A DNA stretch of 64,000 nt from Fibrisoma limi BUZ 3 (GTDB lineage Bacteria; Bacteroidota; Bacteroidia; Cytophagales; Spirosomataceae): the NCBI RefSeq assembly GCF_000296815.2, contig NZ_CAIT01000006.1:316777-380776 (forward strand). Direction: 5' to 3'. A program made the position numbers and the translations under genes. The notes below the pieces were generated by a model. It did no database searches and was not told the DNA's origin. It saw nothing but the letters and a program-made list of their open reading frames with translations. Positions 41,177-49,440 of this stretch are shown in pieces; positions within the stretch are counted from its first letter, which is position 1, and each line of letters opens with the position of its first letter.

Positions 41177-43312
41177 TTAGCTGTCCTGTGCTTGCGTAAG
41201 TTCCTGCAATTCAGGTGCACCTTCAAGTTCGATCTGCCGTTCGCGGTAGGCCTGAACATTGGTCAGGAACTCTATAGCATCCGCGATGAACTGCCGGGCA
41301 AATGCTTCGGAAGGCTCCTGCTTGTTGATGCTGAAGACCCGTGTTTTGAAGTCGCCTTCGGCTTCGTGGAAACCCGATTCGCCGACGAAATGCTTATCGA
41401 AGTCGCTGACGATACCGTGTTGGGTGTTCGTCGGTACGTCGCGGCTCATCAGGGCCGCTTTGGCACCGGTAATGAACGTATTGTAAGCGTGGTAGATGGC
41501 ATCTGCCCACCGGCTTTCGGCCAGGGCTTCGTTGGACCAATTCAATTTCTCCTGGGCTTCGGTCAACGTAGTGGCCACCAGGTCGAGAATAACGCTGGCG
41601 CACTCGCCGACCCCCACTTCCGTTACGAACTGCTCGGTATGATCCCAGTCAATGTAATCGCTGTCAACCACGGTTTTCAGATCAGCCAACGGCTTCAGCA
41701 GCGTGTAGAAATAGTTCTTACCCTGCCGGGCGTAGTAATCGCTGTAGTATTCGCCGTCAAACGCATTGGCTTCGTAGTCGCGTAGCAGCAGACGTAGCGA
41801 ATCCGGTCCGCGCTTAGTCGGGATTTTGATGACCTTATCGGCAATGAGGCCTTCACCTTTGCCGTTGAAGCCACCACCCAGCAGTACCTGCAGGGCAGGC
41901 AAGACGTAGGCACCGTTCTTGAGTGACGAGCCGTGGTAGCCGATGTTCGCGACCGAATGCTGACCGCAGCCGTTCATGCAACCGCTGATCTTGATCTTAA
42001 TGTCGTCGTTGAAAACGAGGTCCGGGAATTCCTCGCGCATCATCGTTTCCAGCGCCCGCGTGATCCCGTAGCTGCTCGAAATGGCCAGGTTACAGGTATC
42101 CGTGCCGGGGCAGGTGGTGATGTCGGCCGTGGTGTCGAAGCCGGGTTCGGCCAGACCTAACGCGTCGAGTTCATGGAAAACGGCGGTCAAATCTTCCGGA
42201 CGAATAAAACGGAGCAGGTAGCCCTGGTTCACCGTTACCCGAATATCGTCGGCCGCATATTTCTTCACGATACCCGCCAGCGCCCGTGCCGTATCGGACG
42301 ACATATCGCCCAGCAACACCCGAAGCTGTACGGCGTACCAGCCCTTTTGTTTCTGCTCAAAAACGTTGGTTCTGAACCAGGTGCTCAATTTTGCATCGGA
42401 GGTTTCCAGTTTGAAGCCGGAGACTTCCGGCCGATCCGGACGAACGTCAAGCGCTAAACCCGGAACCTCAAACGTTTTATTTTTCAACGCCGGGGTTTCT
42501 TCCTCAATCCGGCGCAGCATTTCATCCAGACCCAGGTCATTGAGCAGATACTTCATCCGGGCCTTGTGGCGCTTCGTACGTTCGCCATAGCGGTCGAACA
42601 CGCGAATAACGCCCTCAATAAACGGGATGATGCGGTCTTCTTCCAGAAAGTCAAAAGCTGTTTGGGCCGCGAAGGGTTGCGCCCCCAGTCCACCGCCAAG
42701 CATAACTTTGAAGCCGCGCTTACCGTCCTGAACCCGGGCAACCAGGCCAACATCGTGCATGTAGCCATAGGCCGAATCCTGCTCTGATGACGACACAGAA
42801 ATCTTGAACTTGCGGCCCATATCCTGACAGATCGGGTTGCGCAGGAAGTAATCGAAAATGGTATAGGCGTAGGGTGTAATGTCGAACGGCTCCTCGGGGT
42901 CGATACCGGCGCGGGCCGAACCCGTTACGTTCCGAACGGTATTACCGCAGGCTTCCTTCAACGTAACGCTGGCATCTTCCAGATCGGCCCAGAGCTGGGG
43001 CGAATCAGCCAGTTTTACAAAGTGAAGCTGAATATCCTGACGAGTCGTGGCGTGGAGATTGCCGGTTGCATAGCGGTCTGATACGTCAGCAATTCGGATA
43101 AGCTGATCGGCCGTGATGCGTCCGTGAGGCAATTTGATCCGAATCATCTGCACCCCCGGCTGGCGCTGTCCGTATACTCCCCGCGTGAGTCGAAACTTAC
43201 GGAAGTGTTCGTCGGTCATAGCACCGGAAACGAAATTACTGATCTTCTTTTCGAGGTCTATGATGTCGCGCCGGGCGGCAGCACCAACATTATCTGAGAT
43301 TCGGATAGACAT
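41177..43312 (-). CDS. Assimilatory sulfite reductase haemoprotein with C-terminal HEPN-like domain
   Basis: A 711-residue nitrite/sulfite reductase. Two ferredoxin-like halves and two nitrite/sulfite reductase domains span about 35-535; the Fe4S4-sirohaem ligands are Cys401 and Cys407 (TTCPGTDTCN) and Cys445 and Cys449 (SGCMNGCGQ). Residues about 575-690 are an extra helical domain (LNWSNEALAESRWADAIYHA, then a Arg624-His632 pair) that resembles HEPN. Neighbours make it a sulfite rather than nitrite reductase, producing sulfide for metZ. Typical enzymes end near 550-580, so the tail is a real addition. Confidence 0.88.
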   Translation of the reverse strand: MSIRISDNVGAAARRDIIDLEKKISNFVSGAMTDEHFRKFRLTRGVYGQRQPGVQMIRIKLPHGRITADQLIRIADVSDRYATGNLHATTRQDIQLHFVKLADSPQLWADLEDASVTLKEACGNTVRNVTGSARAGIDPEEPFDITPYAYTIFDYFLRNPICQDMGRKFKISVSSSEQDSAYGYMHDVGLVARVQDGKRGFKVMLGGGLGAQPFAAQTAFDFLEEDRIIPFIEGVIRVFDRYGERTKRHKARMKYLLNDLGLDEMLRRIEEETPALKNKTFEVPGLALDVRPDRPEVSGFKLETSDAKLSTWFRTNVFEQKQKGWYAVQLRVLLGDMSSDTARALAGIVKKYAADDIRVTVNQGYLLRFIRPEDLTAVFHELDALGLAEPGFDTTADITTCPGTDTCNLAISSSYGITRALETMMREEFPDLVFNDDIKIKISGCMNGCGQHSVANIGYHGSSLKNGAYVLPALQVLLGGGFNGKGEGLIADKVIKIPTKRGPDSLRLLLRDYEANAFDGEYYSDYYARQGKNYFYTLLKPLADLKTVVDSDYIDWDHTEQFVTEVGVGECASVILDLVATTLTEAQEKLNWSNEALAESRWADAIYHAYNTFITGAKAALMSRDVPTNTQHGIVSDFDKHFVGESGFHEAEGDFKTRVFSINKQEPSEAFARQFIADAIEFLTNVQAYRERQIELEGAPELQELTQAQDS

Positions 43313-43491
43313 AATAGTATGTAGTCTATAGAATTAATCAACTAATACATGTAAACAAAGGCCGGATCTCCGGCGCTTCGTTAATTACTGTACAATGATA
43401 AAGTAAATCCTATTGGGATAGGTTCCGGAAGGCGATAGCTTTTCGTTATGAAGGATAAACAAAAGTTATCGGCTACCCGTTGGCAGCTTCC
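43313..43491. other. Spacer between cysN and the sulfite reductase gene
   Basis: Unlike the other spacers of this run it lacks the octamer hairpin. It has two short hairpins, GCCGGA/TCCGGC at 43361-43374 and CCTAT/ATAGG at 43409-43422. It may hold a separate promoter for the sulfite reductase gene. Confidence 0.35.
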
Positions 43492-44772
43492 TTATGCTTC
43501 AGTAACGAGCATGACGGCTCCTACTGTTACGTTCGATGTTTCATCGATAAGGATAGCACTGCCTGTAGTGCGGTTGCGGTCGTACGGATCGAAGCTGATC
43601 GGTTGAGCCGTGCGCAGCACTACTTTGGCCAGATCGTTCAGTTTCAGGCTCTCTACGCCTTCTATTTCTTCGTAGGTGTTTACGTTTACCTGAAACAGAA
43701 TCTCACGAATCGAGCAGCGCGTCCGGAACGTACCCACCTGTAACAGGTATTTACTGCCTACTTTACATTCTTTGGTATCCATCCAGCACAGCATGGCTTC
43801 GGCGGTTTGTGTAACCACCGGCTGGCTATTCGAACGGACAATGAGATCGCCACGGCTAACGTCTACGTCATCGGCCAGATGCAGCACCACCGACATGGGT
43901 GAAATGGCTTCGTCATAGTGGGTTTCGGCTACCTCAATCGCATCAATGGTTGAGGTTTCGCCCGACGGCAGGATCGTTATCGCGTCGCCCTTGCGGAAAA
44001 TACCGCTCGTAATTCGACCCGCGTAGCCCCGGTAATCGTGCAGTTCGGTCGTTTGCGGACGGATCACGTACTGCACCGGAAAACGGGCCTGATCGACGTT
44101 GAGATCGTCATCAACTTCAACCGTTTCGAGGTAGTCGAGCAGCGCCTGCCCTTCGTACCACGGCATATTTTCCGATTTATCGACCACGTTGTCGCCGTTC
44201 AGGGCGCTCATTGGGATGTAGGTTACGTGCTTTGTATTCAGTTTCTGCGCCAGTTCATTGTACTGAATGCAGATATTGGAGAACACATCCTGCGAGTAAC
44301 CAACGAGATCCATTTTATTCACCGCCACGACGATGTGCGGAATACCCAGCAGCGATGCAATCAGCGAGTGGCGTCGCGTCTGTTCTACGACACCCTGTCG
44401 GGCGTCGATAAGCACGATGGCCAGTTGGCAGTTCGACGCGCCCGTCACCATGTTCCGGGTGTATTGAATATGGCCCGGCGCATCGACGATGATAAACTTG
44501 CGCTTCGGCGTCTGGAAGTAACGGTACGCTACGTCGATGGTGATGCCCTGTTCACGCTCCGAGCGAAGGCCGTCGGTTAGCAGCGCCAGGTCAACCGGAG
44601 CCGCACTGGCGGACCGGCCGGACTGATCGCCGGTGTTGCGGTTTTTACTGGCCCGTTCGATGGCTTCCAACTGGTCGGCCAGGATGGATTTTGAATCGTA
44701 TAACAGGCGTCCGATCAGTGTGCTTTTGCCGTCGTCGACGCTGCCTGCGGTAATAAATCTAAGTAAGTCCAT
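43492..44772 (-). CDS. cysN: Sulfate adenylyltransferase GTPase subunit
   Basis: A 426-residue EF-Tu-like GTPase that drives ATP sulfurylase. G motifs are GSVDDGKSTLIGRLLYD (P-loop), VDAPGHIQYTRNM (G3) and VAVNKMDLVGY (G4). Beta-barrel domains II and III follow. There is no fused APS kinase (CysC) domain, in keeping with an APS-type CysH in the same run. It works with CysD, encoded upstream across a hairpin spacer of about 90 bases. Confidence 0.95.
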   Translation of the reverse strand: MDLLRFITAGSVDDGKSTLIGRLLYDSKSILADQLEAIERASKNRNTGDQSGRSASAAPVDLALLTDGLRSEREQGITIDVAYRYFQTPKRKFIIVDAPGHIQYTRNMVTGASNCQLAIVLIDARQGVVEQTRRHSLIASLLGIPHIVVAVNKMDLVGYSQDVFSNICIQYNELAQKLNTKHVTYIPMSALNGDNVVDKSENMPWYEGQALLDYLETVEVDDDLNVDQARFPVQYVIRPQTTELHDYRGYAGRITSGIFRKGDAITILPSGETSTIDAIEVAETHYDEAISPMSVVLHLADDVDVSRGDLIVRSNSQPVVTQTAEAMLCWMDTKECKVGSKYLLQVGTFRTRCSIREILFQVNVNTYEEIEGVESLKLNDLAKVVLRTAQPISFDPYDRNRTTGSAILIDETSNVTVGAVMLVTEA

Positions 44773-44788
44773 ATATTACTGAGTGAAC

Positions 44789-44863
44789 GAGTGAACGAGT
44801 GAATCAGCGAAAAGCGTCACGACACGCAGTAGATCACTCTGTCGCTGATGCACTCGTTCACTC
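44789..44863. repeat. Operon hairpin 2 of the GAGYGAAN type (cysD-cysN spacer)
   Basis: Bases 44789-44810 pair with 44842-44863 at 21 of 22 positions. The arm uses GAGTGAAC units where hairpin 1 uses GAGTGAAT, and the opposite arm changes with it. The right arm ends beside the cysD stop. Confidence 0.85.
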
Positions 44864-44864
44864 A

Positions 44865-45767
44865 TTAGAAATAGCCTCCCTTTTTTCGATCCTCCATGGC
44901 GGCTTCGCTCATCTGGTCGTCCATACGGGTTTCGCCCCGTTCGGAGATACGCGTGGCCTGAATTTCGGCAATAACTGCATCAAGTGTGCTGGCCTCCGAT
45001 TCAACGGCGGCTGTGCAGGAGATGTCACCGACGGTTCGGAAACGAACCCGGCGCGTCACGATCTGGTCACCTTCATCGGGTTTGATGATGCCGCCTTCAG
45101 TAGCCATCAGCTTGCCGTCGCGCTGAATCAGTTCACGCTCGTGGGCGAAGTAGATGTTGGGCAGAGCAATATTCTCGCGTCGGATGTAATTCCATACGTC
45201 CAGCTCGGTCCAGTTAGAAATCGGGAACACCCGGACGTTCTCGCCCTTGTGAATTTTGCCGTTGTAAAGGTTCCAGAGTTCGGGCCGCTGGCGTTTGGGG
45301 TCCCATGAACCAAACTCATCGCGGACAGAAAACACACGCTCTTTGGCGCGGGCTTTTTCCTCATCCCGGCGGGCACCTCCAATGCAGGCATCGAACTCAA
45401 ACTCTTCGATGGTGTCGAGCAGCGTAAACGTTTGCAGCCCGTTTCGGGTAGCGTTACGACCGGTAGGTTCCTTCAGCTTCTTCTCGCGGATGGTGTCTTC
45501 GACGTAGCGAACAATGAGCCGCTCGCCTAGGCTTTCGGCCAGGTGGTCGCGGAAATCCAGCGCTTCCTGGAAGTTATGCCCCGTATCAATATGAACCAAC
45601 GGAAACGGGAACTTACCCGGCCGGAAGGCTTTACGGGCCAGATGCACCAGCGTTATCGAGTCCTTACCGCCCGAAAACAGCAGGGCCGGCCGTTCAAACT
45701 GCCCGGCTACTTCCCGCATGATGTGGATCGCTTCGGATTCGAGCTGATCGAGATAGTCAAGTTTCAT
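44865..45767 (-). CDS. cysD: Sulfate adenylyltransferase catalytic subunit
   Basis: A 300-residue PP-loop enzyme of the PAPS reductase/ATP sulfurylase family. The pyrophosphate loop is LLFSGGKDSITLVHL near residue 30; FPLVHIDTGHNFQEAL, ACIGGARRDEEKARAKER and VFPISNWTELDVWNYI are CysD signatures. It makes APS from sulfate and ATP with CysN. Length is normal. It is flanked on both sides by octamer hairpins. Confidence 0.95.
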   Translation of the reverse strand: MKLDYLDQLESEAIHIMREVAGQFERPALLFSGGKDSITLVHLARKAFRPGKFPFPLVHIDTGHNFQEALDFRDHLAESLGERLIVRYVEDTIREKKLKEPTGRNATRNGLQTFTLLDTIEEFEFDACIGGARRDEEKARAKERVFSVRDEFGSWDPKRQRPELWNLYNGKIHKGENVRVFPISNWTELDVWNYIRRENIALPNIYFAHERELIQRDGKLMATEGGIIKPDEGDQIVTRRVRFRTVGDISCTAAVESEASTLDAVIAEIQATRISERGETRMDDQMSEAAMEDRKKGGYF

Positions 45768-45771
45768 GTTT

Positions 45772-45860
45772 AAAGAGTGAAAGAGCGAATGAGTGAAAGA
45801 GCGAAAGAGGTCAACACAAGCAGTAGTTCACTCTTTCGCTCTTTTTCTCTTTCGCTCATT
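45772..45860. repeat. Operon hairpin 3 of the GAGYGAAN type (cysH-cysD spacer)
   Basis: Bases 45772-45805 and 45827-45860 are complementary at 27 of 34 positions. Units are GAGTGAAA and GAGCGAAA. The right arm contains the cysH stop codon (45856-45858). Confidence 0.75.
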
Positions 45861-46569
45861 TAGCATGTAGTCCGCATTCTTTTTTGGAATTGTCTTCCCA
45901 CCACCAGCGTCCGGCGCGGAAATCTTCGCCTTCCTGGATAGCGCGGGTGCAGGGCTGGCAACCGATACTCACAAATCCCCGATCGTGGAGCGGGTTGTAC
46001 GGTACGTTGTTAACGCGGACGTATTCCTTCACCTGATCGAACGTCCAGTCCATCAGTGGGTGAAATTTGAAGAGGTTATGGCTACCATCCCATTCCAAGT
46101 GGGTCATACCCTGCCGGTTCTGCGACTGCTCGGCCCGAATGCCGGTGATCCAGATTTTGTTGCCCGCCAGCGCCCGGTTCAGCGGTTGTACTTTGCGGAT
46201 GAAGCAGCACTCTTTCCGGTTTTCGATGGATTCGTACATGCTGTACGGGCCTTTCTCGGTCATCAGCTTTTCCACGGCGGCCTGGTCCGGAAAGTATGTA
46301 TCGATTCGGGTGGCGTAGCGGTCGTTGGTTTTTTTCCAGACCGAATACGTTTCTGAGAACATCCGGCCCGTATCAAGGGTGAAGATCTTAATGGGGATGT
46401 CGTTGGCGAGAATCAGGTCGGTGATGACCTGGTCTTCGTAGCCGAGGCTGGTCGAGAAAATAACCTCGCCCGGAAACAGGTCGGCCAGCGTCCGAAGGCT
46501 TTCCACTTCGGTTTTACCGGCTAACTGTTCGGTCAGCGCTTCGAGGGTGTACGGTTGTGCAGCTATCAT
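45856..46569 (-). CDS. cysH: Adenylyl-sulfate (APS) reductase, CysH family
   Basis: A 237-residue thioredoxin-dependent reductase that turns APS into sulfite. Cys121-Cys122 (KECCFIRK) and Cys204-Cys207 (GCQPCT) are the Fe4S4 ligands that mark APS-specific enzymes; PAPS-specific CysH lacks them. Cys232 in ECGLHAK is the catalytic residue. The PP-loop-like FSTSLGYEDQVI is near residue 40. The cluster type explains why no APS kinase gene is present. It is the first gene of the cysH-cysD-cysN order. Confidence 0.94.
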   Translation of the reverse strand: MIAAQPYTLEALTEQLAGKTEVESLRTLADLFPGEVIFSTSLGYEDQVITDLILANDIPIKIFTLDTGRMFSETYSVWKKTNDRYATRIDTYFPDQAAVEKLMTEKGPYSMYESIENRKECCFIRKVQPLNRALAGNKIWITGIRAEQSQNRQGMTHLEWDGSHNLFKFHPLMDWTFDQVKEYVRVNNVPYNPLHDRGFVSIGCQPCTRAIQEGEDFRAGRWWWEDNSKKECGLHAK

Positions 46570-46578
46570 CTAGTTTTA

Positions 46579-46920
46579 TCAGTATAAATCGGGGTCAATC
46601 CGAATTACTTCCACGAATTGCCCATGCAAATGGTCGAAATCTTTGTCTGTTGTGATACGCGAAGCTCCTTCTAATGAGGCAGAAGCTGCAATCCAAAGGT
46701 CATCCTTGCCCATGTTTCTGGCCGAAACTCCAAGTGGGTGTTCTGCCAGTTCATTCTGACTAAAAGCGTCTATCTCAGCGTAGTTCTGGATGATCGGCTC
46801 AAGATTTATGGCTACAATGGTCAATTGCCTTAAAATGTCAATCAGTAATTCTCGTCCCTTTAGCCCCAGTCATTCTGTAAACCAGCAACTATGGTTCGCC
46901 AACTGTTGTGGCTGACCTGA
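46579..46920 (-). pseudogene. Broken VapC-like PIN-domain toxin
   Basis: Bases 46579-46824 encode the C-terminal half of a PIN domain, with MGKDDLWIAASASLEGA and TTDKDFDHLHG. Upstream on the same strand the family pattern continues in other frames: ATTVGE at about 46895-46912, IVAGLQNDWG at about 46863-46892, then KGRELLIDILRQL in the frame of the remaining ORF. The N-terminal 35-40 residues with the first catalytic Asp are missing. It is therefore a decayed toxin with frameshifts, not a small functional protein. Confidence 0.7.
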
Positions 46921-47000
46921 ATGGTTTAGCTTTTTCGCTCAGTTTCCCGGTCAAAAAGCTTTTGCATCATTACTTTTGAAATCAGTGGGAGTCAGACCTA

Positions 47001-48107
47001 CTATTTCAACGCTACCGGCTTGCCGCTCTTTGCCGACTGCCTGGCTGCATCCAGAATTTCCATGACAATCAGGTTTGTCTGCAAGGAAGACAATCCGTCT
47101 TCTTTTTTGGTTTCATTTCGTACGATACCAGCCATATACGCAAACGGGTCAACAGCCGGCGCTTCGGTCTGAGCTGCTTCCTGAACCTGTTCCGTTTTGT
47201 CATCTTTCAGGCGAATGCGCATCCGTTTGCCATCCACGGTGAACACGTAGCCATGTTGACCGTACACTTCCATGTCTTTCCGGCTGAAGGGCCAGTTCCA
47301 GGAAGCCTGAATAACCACCTGCGCTTTCGGGTACGTTAGGATAATGGTGGCTTCATCGTCGACTTTTGGATAAATGTCGGGCTTGATCTGCTGGGTCACG
47401 GCCGTAACCGTCAGTGGGCGCTGGCCTTTCAGCAACCACGTAGCCAGATCGGCACCGTAGCAGCCGAAGTCGAAGAGGGCGCCGGCACCGTTGGTGACCG
47501 GGTCAGTCAGCCAATCCAGAAACTCTTTGTTCACGCCGATCTCCTTGGGACCCTGGTGACCATCGTGTACAACAATCTTACGGATGTCGCCGATGGCTCC
47601 GTCGTTCACCATGGCATAGGCCTTGTGGTTGCTGCCGTACCAGGTTGTTTCGTAGTTGGTCAGCAAGTGAATGTTGTGCTTTTTCGCCAGCGCTTCCATC
47701 TGTTTTGCGTGGTTGAGGCTCACGGCCAGGGGTTTCTCCACCATCACGTGAATCCCGCGAGGGGCGCAGATCTGCACCGTTTTCAGATGATCCACGATCA
47801 TTCCAAAATCGGTGACAGCTTCTGGTTTTGTCTTGTCGAGCATCTCCTCAACGGTTGGATAAAGGAGACTCATCGGTAGTTTATGCTGCTTCAGAAACCG
47901 TTCGGCCAGTTCGCGGTTCGGCTCGGCAATACCAACGATTTCAATGTCGTCCTGCTTGGCCCGGCCCAGTATCCAGTGAACATGCGTATGCACCAGACCC
48001 ACCACGCCGACGCGAACCGGTTTTTTGGGCGCTTGAGCGTTGGCGGCTGAGTTCAAAACCGAAGTAAGAACCAGTGTAAGCAACGCTAAGCAGGACATGA
48101 ATTGCAT
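47001..48107 (-). CDS. Secreted Gfo/Idh/MocA-family oxidoreductase
   Basis: A 368-residue NAD(P)-dependent oxidoreductase with a signal peptide (residues 1-24, ending ANA). The cofactor domain begins RVGVVGLVHTHVHWIL, and VMVEKPLAVSLNHAKQ holds the conserved EKP motif. The C-terminal sugar-binding-like domain has DFGCYGADLATWLL. Such exported members act on sugars or cyclitols. Its place between the sulfur genes may be accidental. It could also be the first gene of a unit running into the vapC remnant. Confidence 0.88.
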   Translation of the reverse strand: MQFMSCLALLTLVLTSVLNSAANAQAPKKPVRVGVVGLVHTHVHWILGRAKQDDIEIVGIAEPNRELAERFLKQHKLPMSLLYPTVEEMLDKTKPEAVTDFGMIVDHLKTVQICAPRGIHVMVEKPLAVSLNHAKQMEALAKKHNIHLLTNYETTWYGSNHKAYAMVNDGAIGDIRKIVVHDGHQGPKEIGVNKEFLDWLTDPVTNGAGALFDFGCYGADLATWLLKGQRPLTVTAVTQQIKPDIYPKVDDEATIILTYPKAQVVIQASWNWPFSRKDMEVYGQHGYVFTVDGKRMRIRLKDDKTEQVQEAAQTEAPAVDPFAYMAGIVRNETKKEDGLSSLQTNLIVMEILDAARQSAKSGKPVALK

Positions 48108-48146
48108 AATCTTTGAGAGTTTATTGTGAAAAGCTAAAGGTAGCCC

Positions 48147-49355
48147 TTACATAATCTTTTCCTTCACCACCTCGGCGCTCACCTCTGCCGCCTGGGTAAA
48201 ATCGTCAATCAGATCGTCAATCGCTTCCAGACCGACCGATACGCGAATCAGGCCCTCCGTGATACCCAGCGCAGCTTTTTCGTCCGGCTTTAGTTTGGAG
48301 TGCGTTGTGGTGAACGGGTTGGTAACAATCGTTCGGGAATCGCCGAGGTTCGATGATAGCGTCGGGATTTGCAACGCGTCGTAGAACGCTTTCACGCGCT
48401 CAAAACCACCCTCCAGTTCCAGGGTCACGATGGCACCACCGGCCGCCATTTGCTGCTTCGCCAGCTCGTACTGCGGGTGCGACGGCAGGAACGGGTATTT
48501 TACCGTTGCTACGTCGGGGTGCTGCTCCAGCGCCTGCGCCAGTTTAAAGGCGTTGGCACAATGCCGCTCCATCCGCAGATCGAGTGTTTCAAGACTTTTA
48601 GACAGAATCCAGGCGTTGAACGGCGACAGCGACGGCCCCGTATGCCGTGCAAAAAACCGGATCGGCTGAATCAGGTCAGCCCGTCCCACAACGATCCCGC
48701 CCAGCACGCGACCCTGCCCATCCATGAATTTCGTGGCCGAATGCACCGACAGATCTGCGCCCAGTTCAATAGGAGTTTGTAGAATCGGTGTGGCAAAACA
48801 GTTATCTACGTTCAGGATAAAGCCGTATTTCTCTTTGAGCCGCACGAGCATAGCCAGATCCACCAGTTCGAGACCTGGGTTCGACGGGGTTTCCAGGTAC
48901 ACCATACGGGCGGCCGGGGTTCCGGTATTGGGCTGGATGGCGGCTTCCCACTCGGCTTCGCTGGCCGTAGCGTCGACGTAGGTATGCGTAATGCCCCATT
49001 TGCTGAGGATTTGCGTAATGATCTGGTGGGCTGATCCGAACAACGCGCGGCAGGCCACAATGTGGTCGCCGGATTTCAGCAGACCGGCCATGCTGGCAAA
49101 AACGGCGGCCATACCCGTTGCGGTGGCGATGCCTTCCTCAGCCCCTTCCAGCATACACACCTTATCAACGAACTCCGTTACGTTCGGATTCGAGAAACGC
49201 GAATAGATATTGCCTTCCTCGGTTTCGTCGAACAACGCTTTCCCTTGTTCGGCCGTTTCAAATGTAAAACTCGACGTCAGAAACAACGGCGTTGAGTGTT
49301 CGCGGTACTGCGACTGATCCGTCTGCGTACGTATGGCTCTGGTTTGTTTTCTCAT
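48147..49355 (-). CDS. metZ: O-succinyl-/O-acetylhomoserine sulfhydrylase
   Basis: A 402-residue Cys/Met-metabolism PLP enzyme. PLP motifs include ATGMAAVFASMAGLL, VYLETPSNPGLEL and SVHSATKFMDGQGRVLGG with the PLP lysine. It makes homocysteine from activated homoserine and the sulfide produced by the upstream-reduction genes. MetZ and MetY overlap in sequence, so the exact acyl donor is uncertain. It is transcribed in the same direction as the cys genes and follows the TauE gene across a hairpin. Confidence 0.88.
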   Translation of the reverse strand: MRKQTRAIRTQTDQSQYREHSTPLFLTSSFTFETAEQGKALFDETEEGNIYSRFSNPNVTEFVDKVCMLEGAEEGIATATGMAAVFASMAGLLKSGDHIVACRALFGSAHQIITQILSKWGITHTYVDATASEAEWEAAIQPNTGTPAARMVYLETPSNPGLELVDLAMLVRLKEKYGFILNVDNCFATPILQTPIELGADLSVHSATKFMDGQGRVLGGIVVGRADLIQPIRFFARHTGPSLSPFNAWILSKSLETLDLRMERHCANAFKLAQALEQHPDVATVKYPFLPSHPQYELAKQQMAAGGAIVTLELEGGFERVKAFYDALQIPTLSSNLGDSRTIVTNPFTTTHSKLKPDEKAALGITEGLIRVSVGLEAIDDLIDDFTQAAEVSAEVVKEKIM

Positions 49356-49362
49356 GGTACTT

Positions 49363-49440
49363 AGACGTTGGCCATTAGACGCTCGATGTCAGGCACTCAA
49401 CAGCAGTAGCTCTAACATCTAACGTCCGGTACCCAACGTC
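49363..49440. repeat. Imperfect hairpin in the tauE-metZ spacer
   Basis: GACGTTGG at 49363-49370 pairs with CCAACGTC at 49433-49440. Interrupted pairing continues inward (GACG, then GATGT) so that the arms align over about 30 bases. The right arm covers the exporter's stop codon at 49439-49441. Confidence 0.6.

Noticed and set aside
43313-43491. Sulfur-related riboswitch (SAM type) before the sulfite reductase gene
   Set aside because: Only two short unrelated hairpins are visible and no conserved SAM-riboswitch core was recognised.
41097-45860. CRISPR-like reading of the GAGYGAAN repeats
   Set aside because: Units are 8 bases, directly adjacent and arranged as hairpins; there are no unique spacers of constant length and no cas genes.
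46579-46824. 81-residue protein as a functional small gene
   Set aside because: It is the tail of a PIN domain whose remaining parts lie upstream in other frames, so it is treated as a pseudogene.
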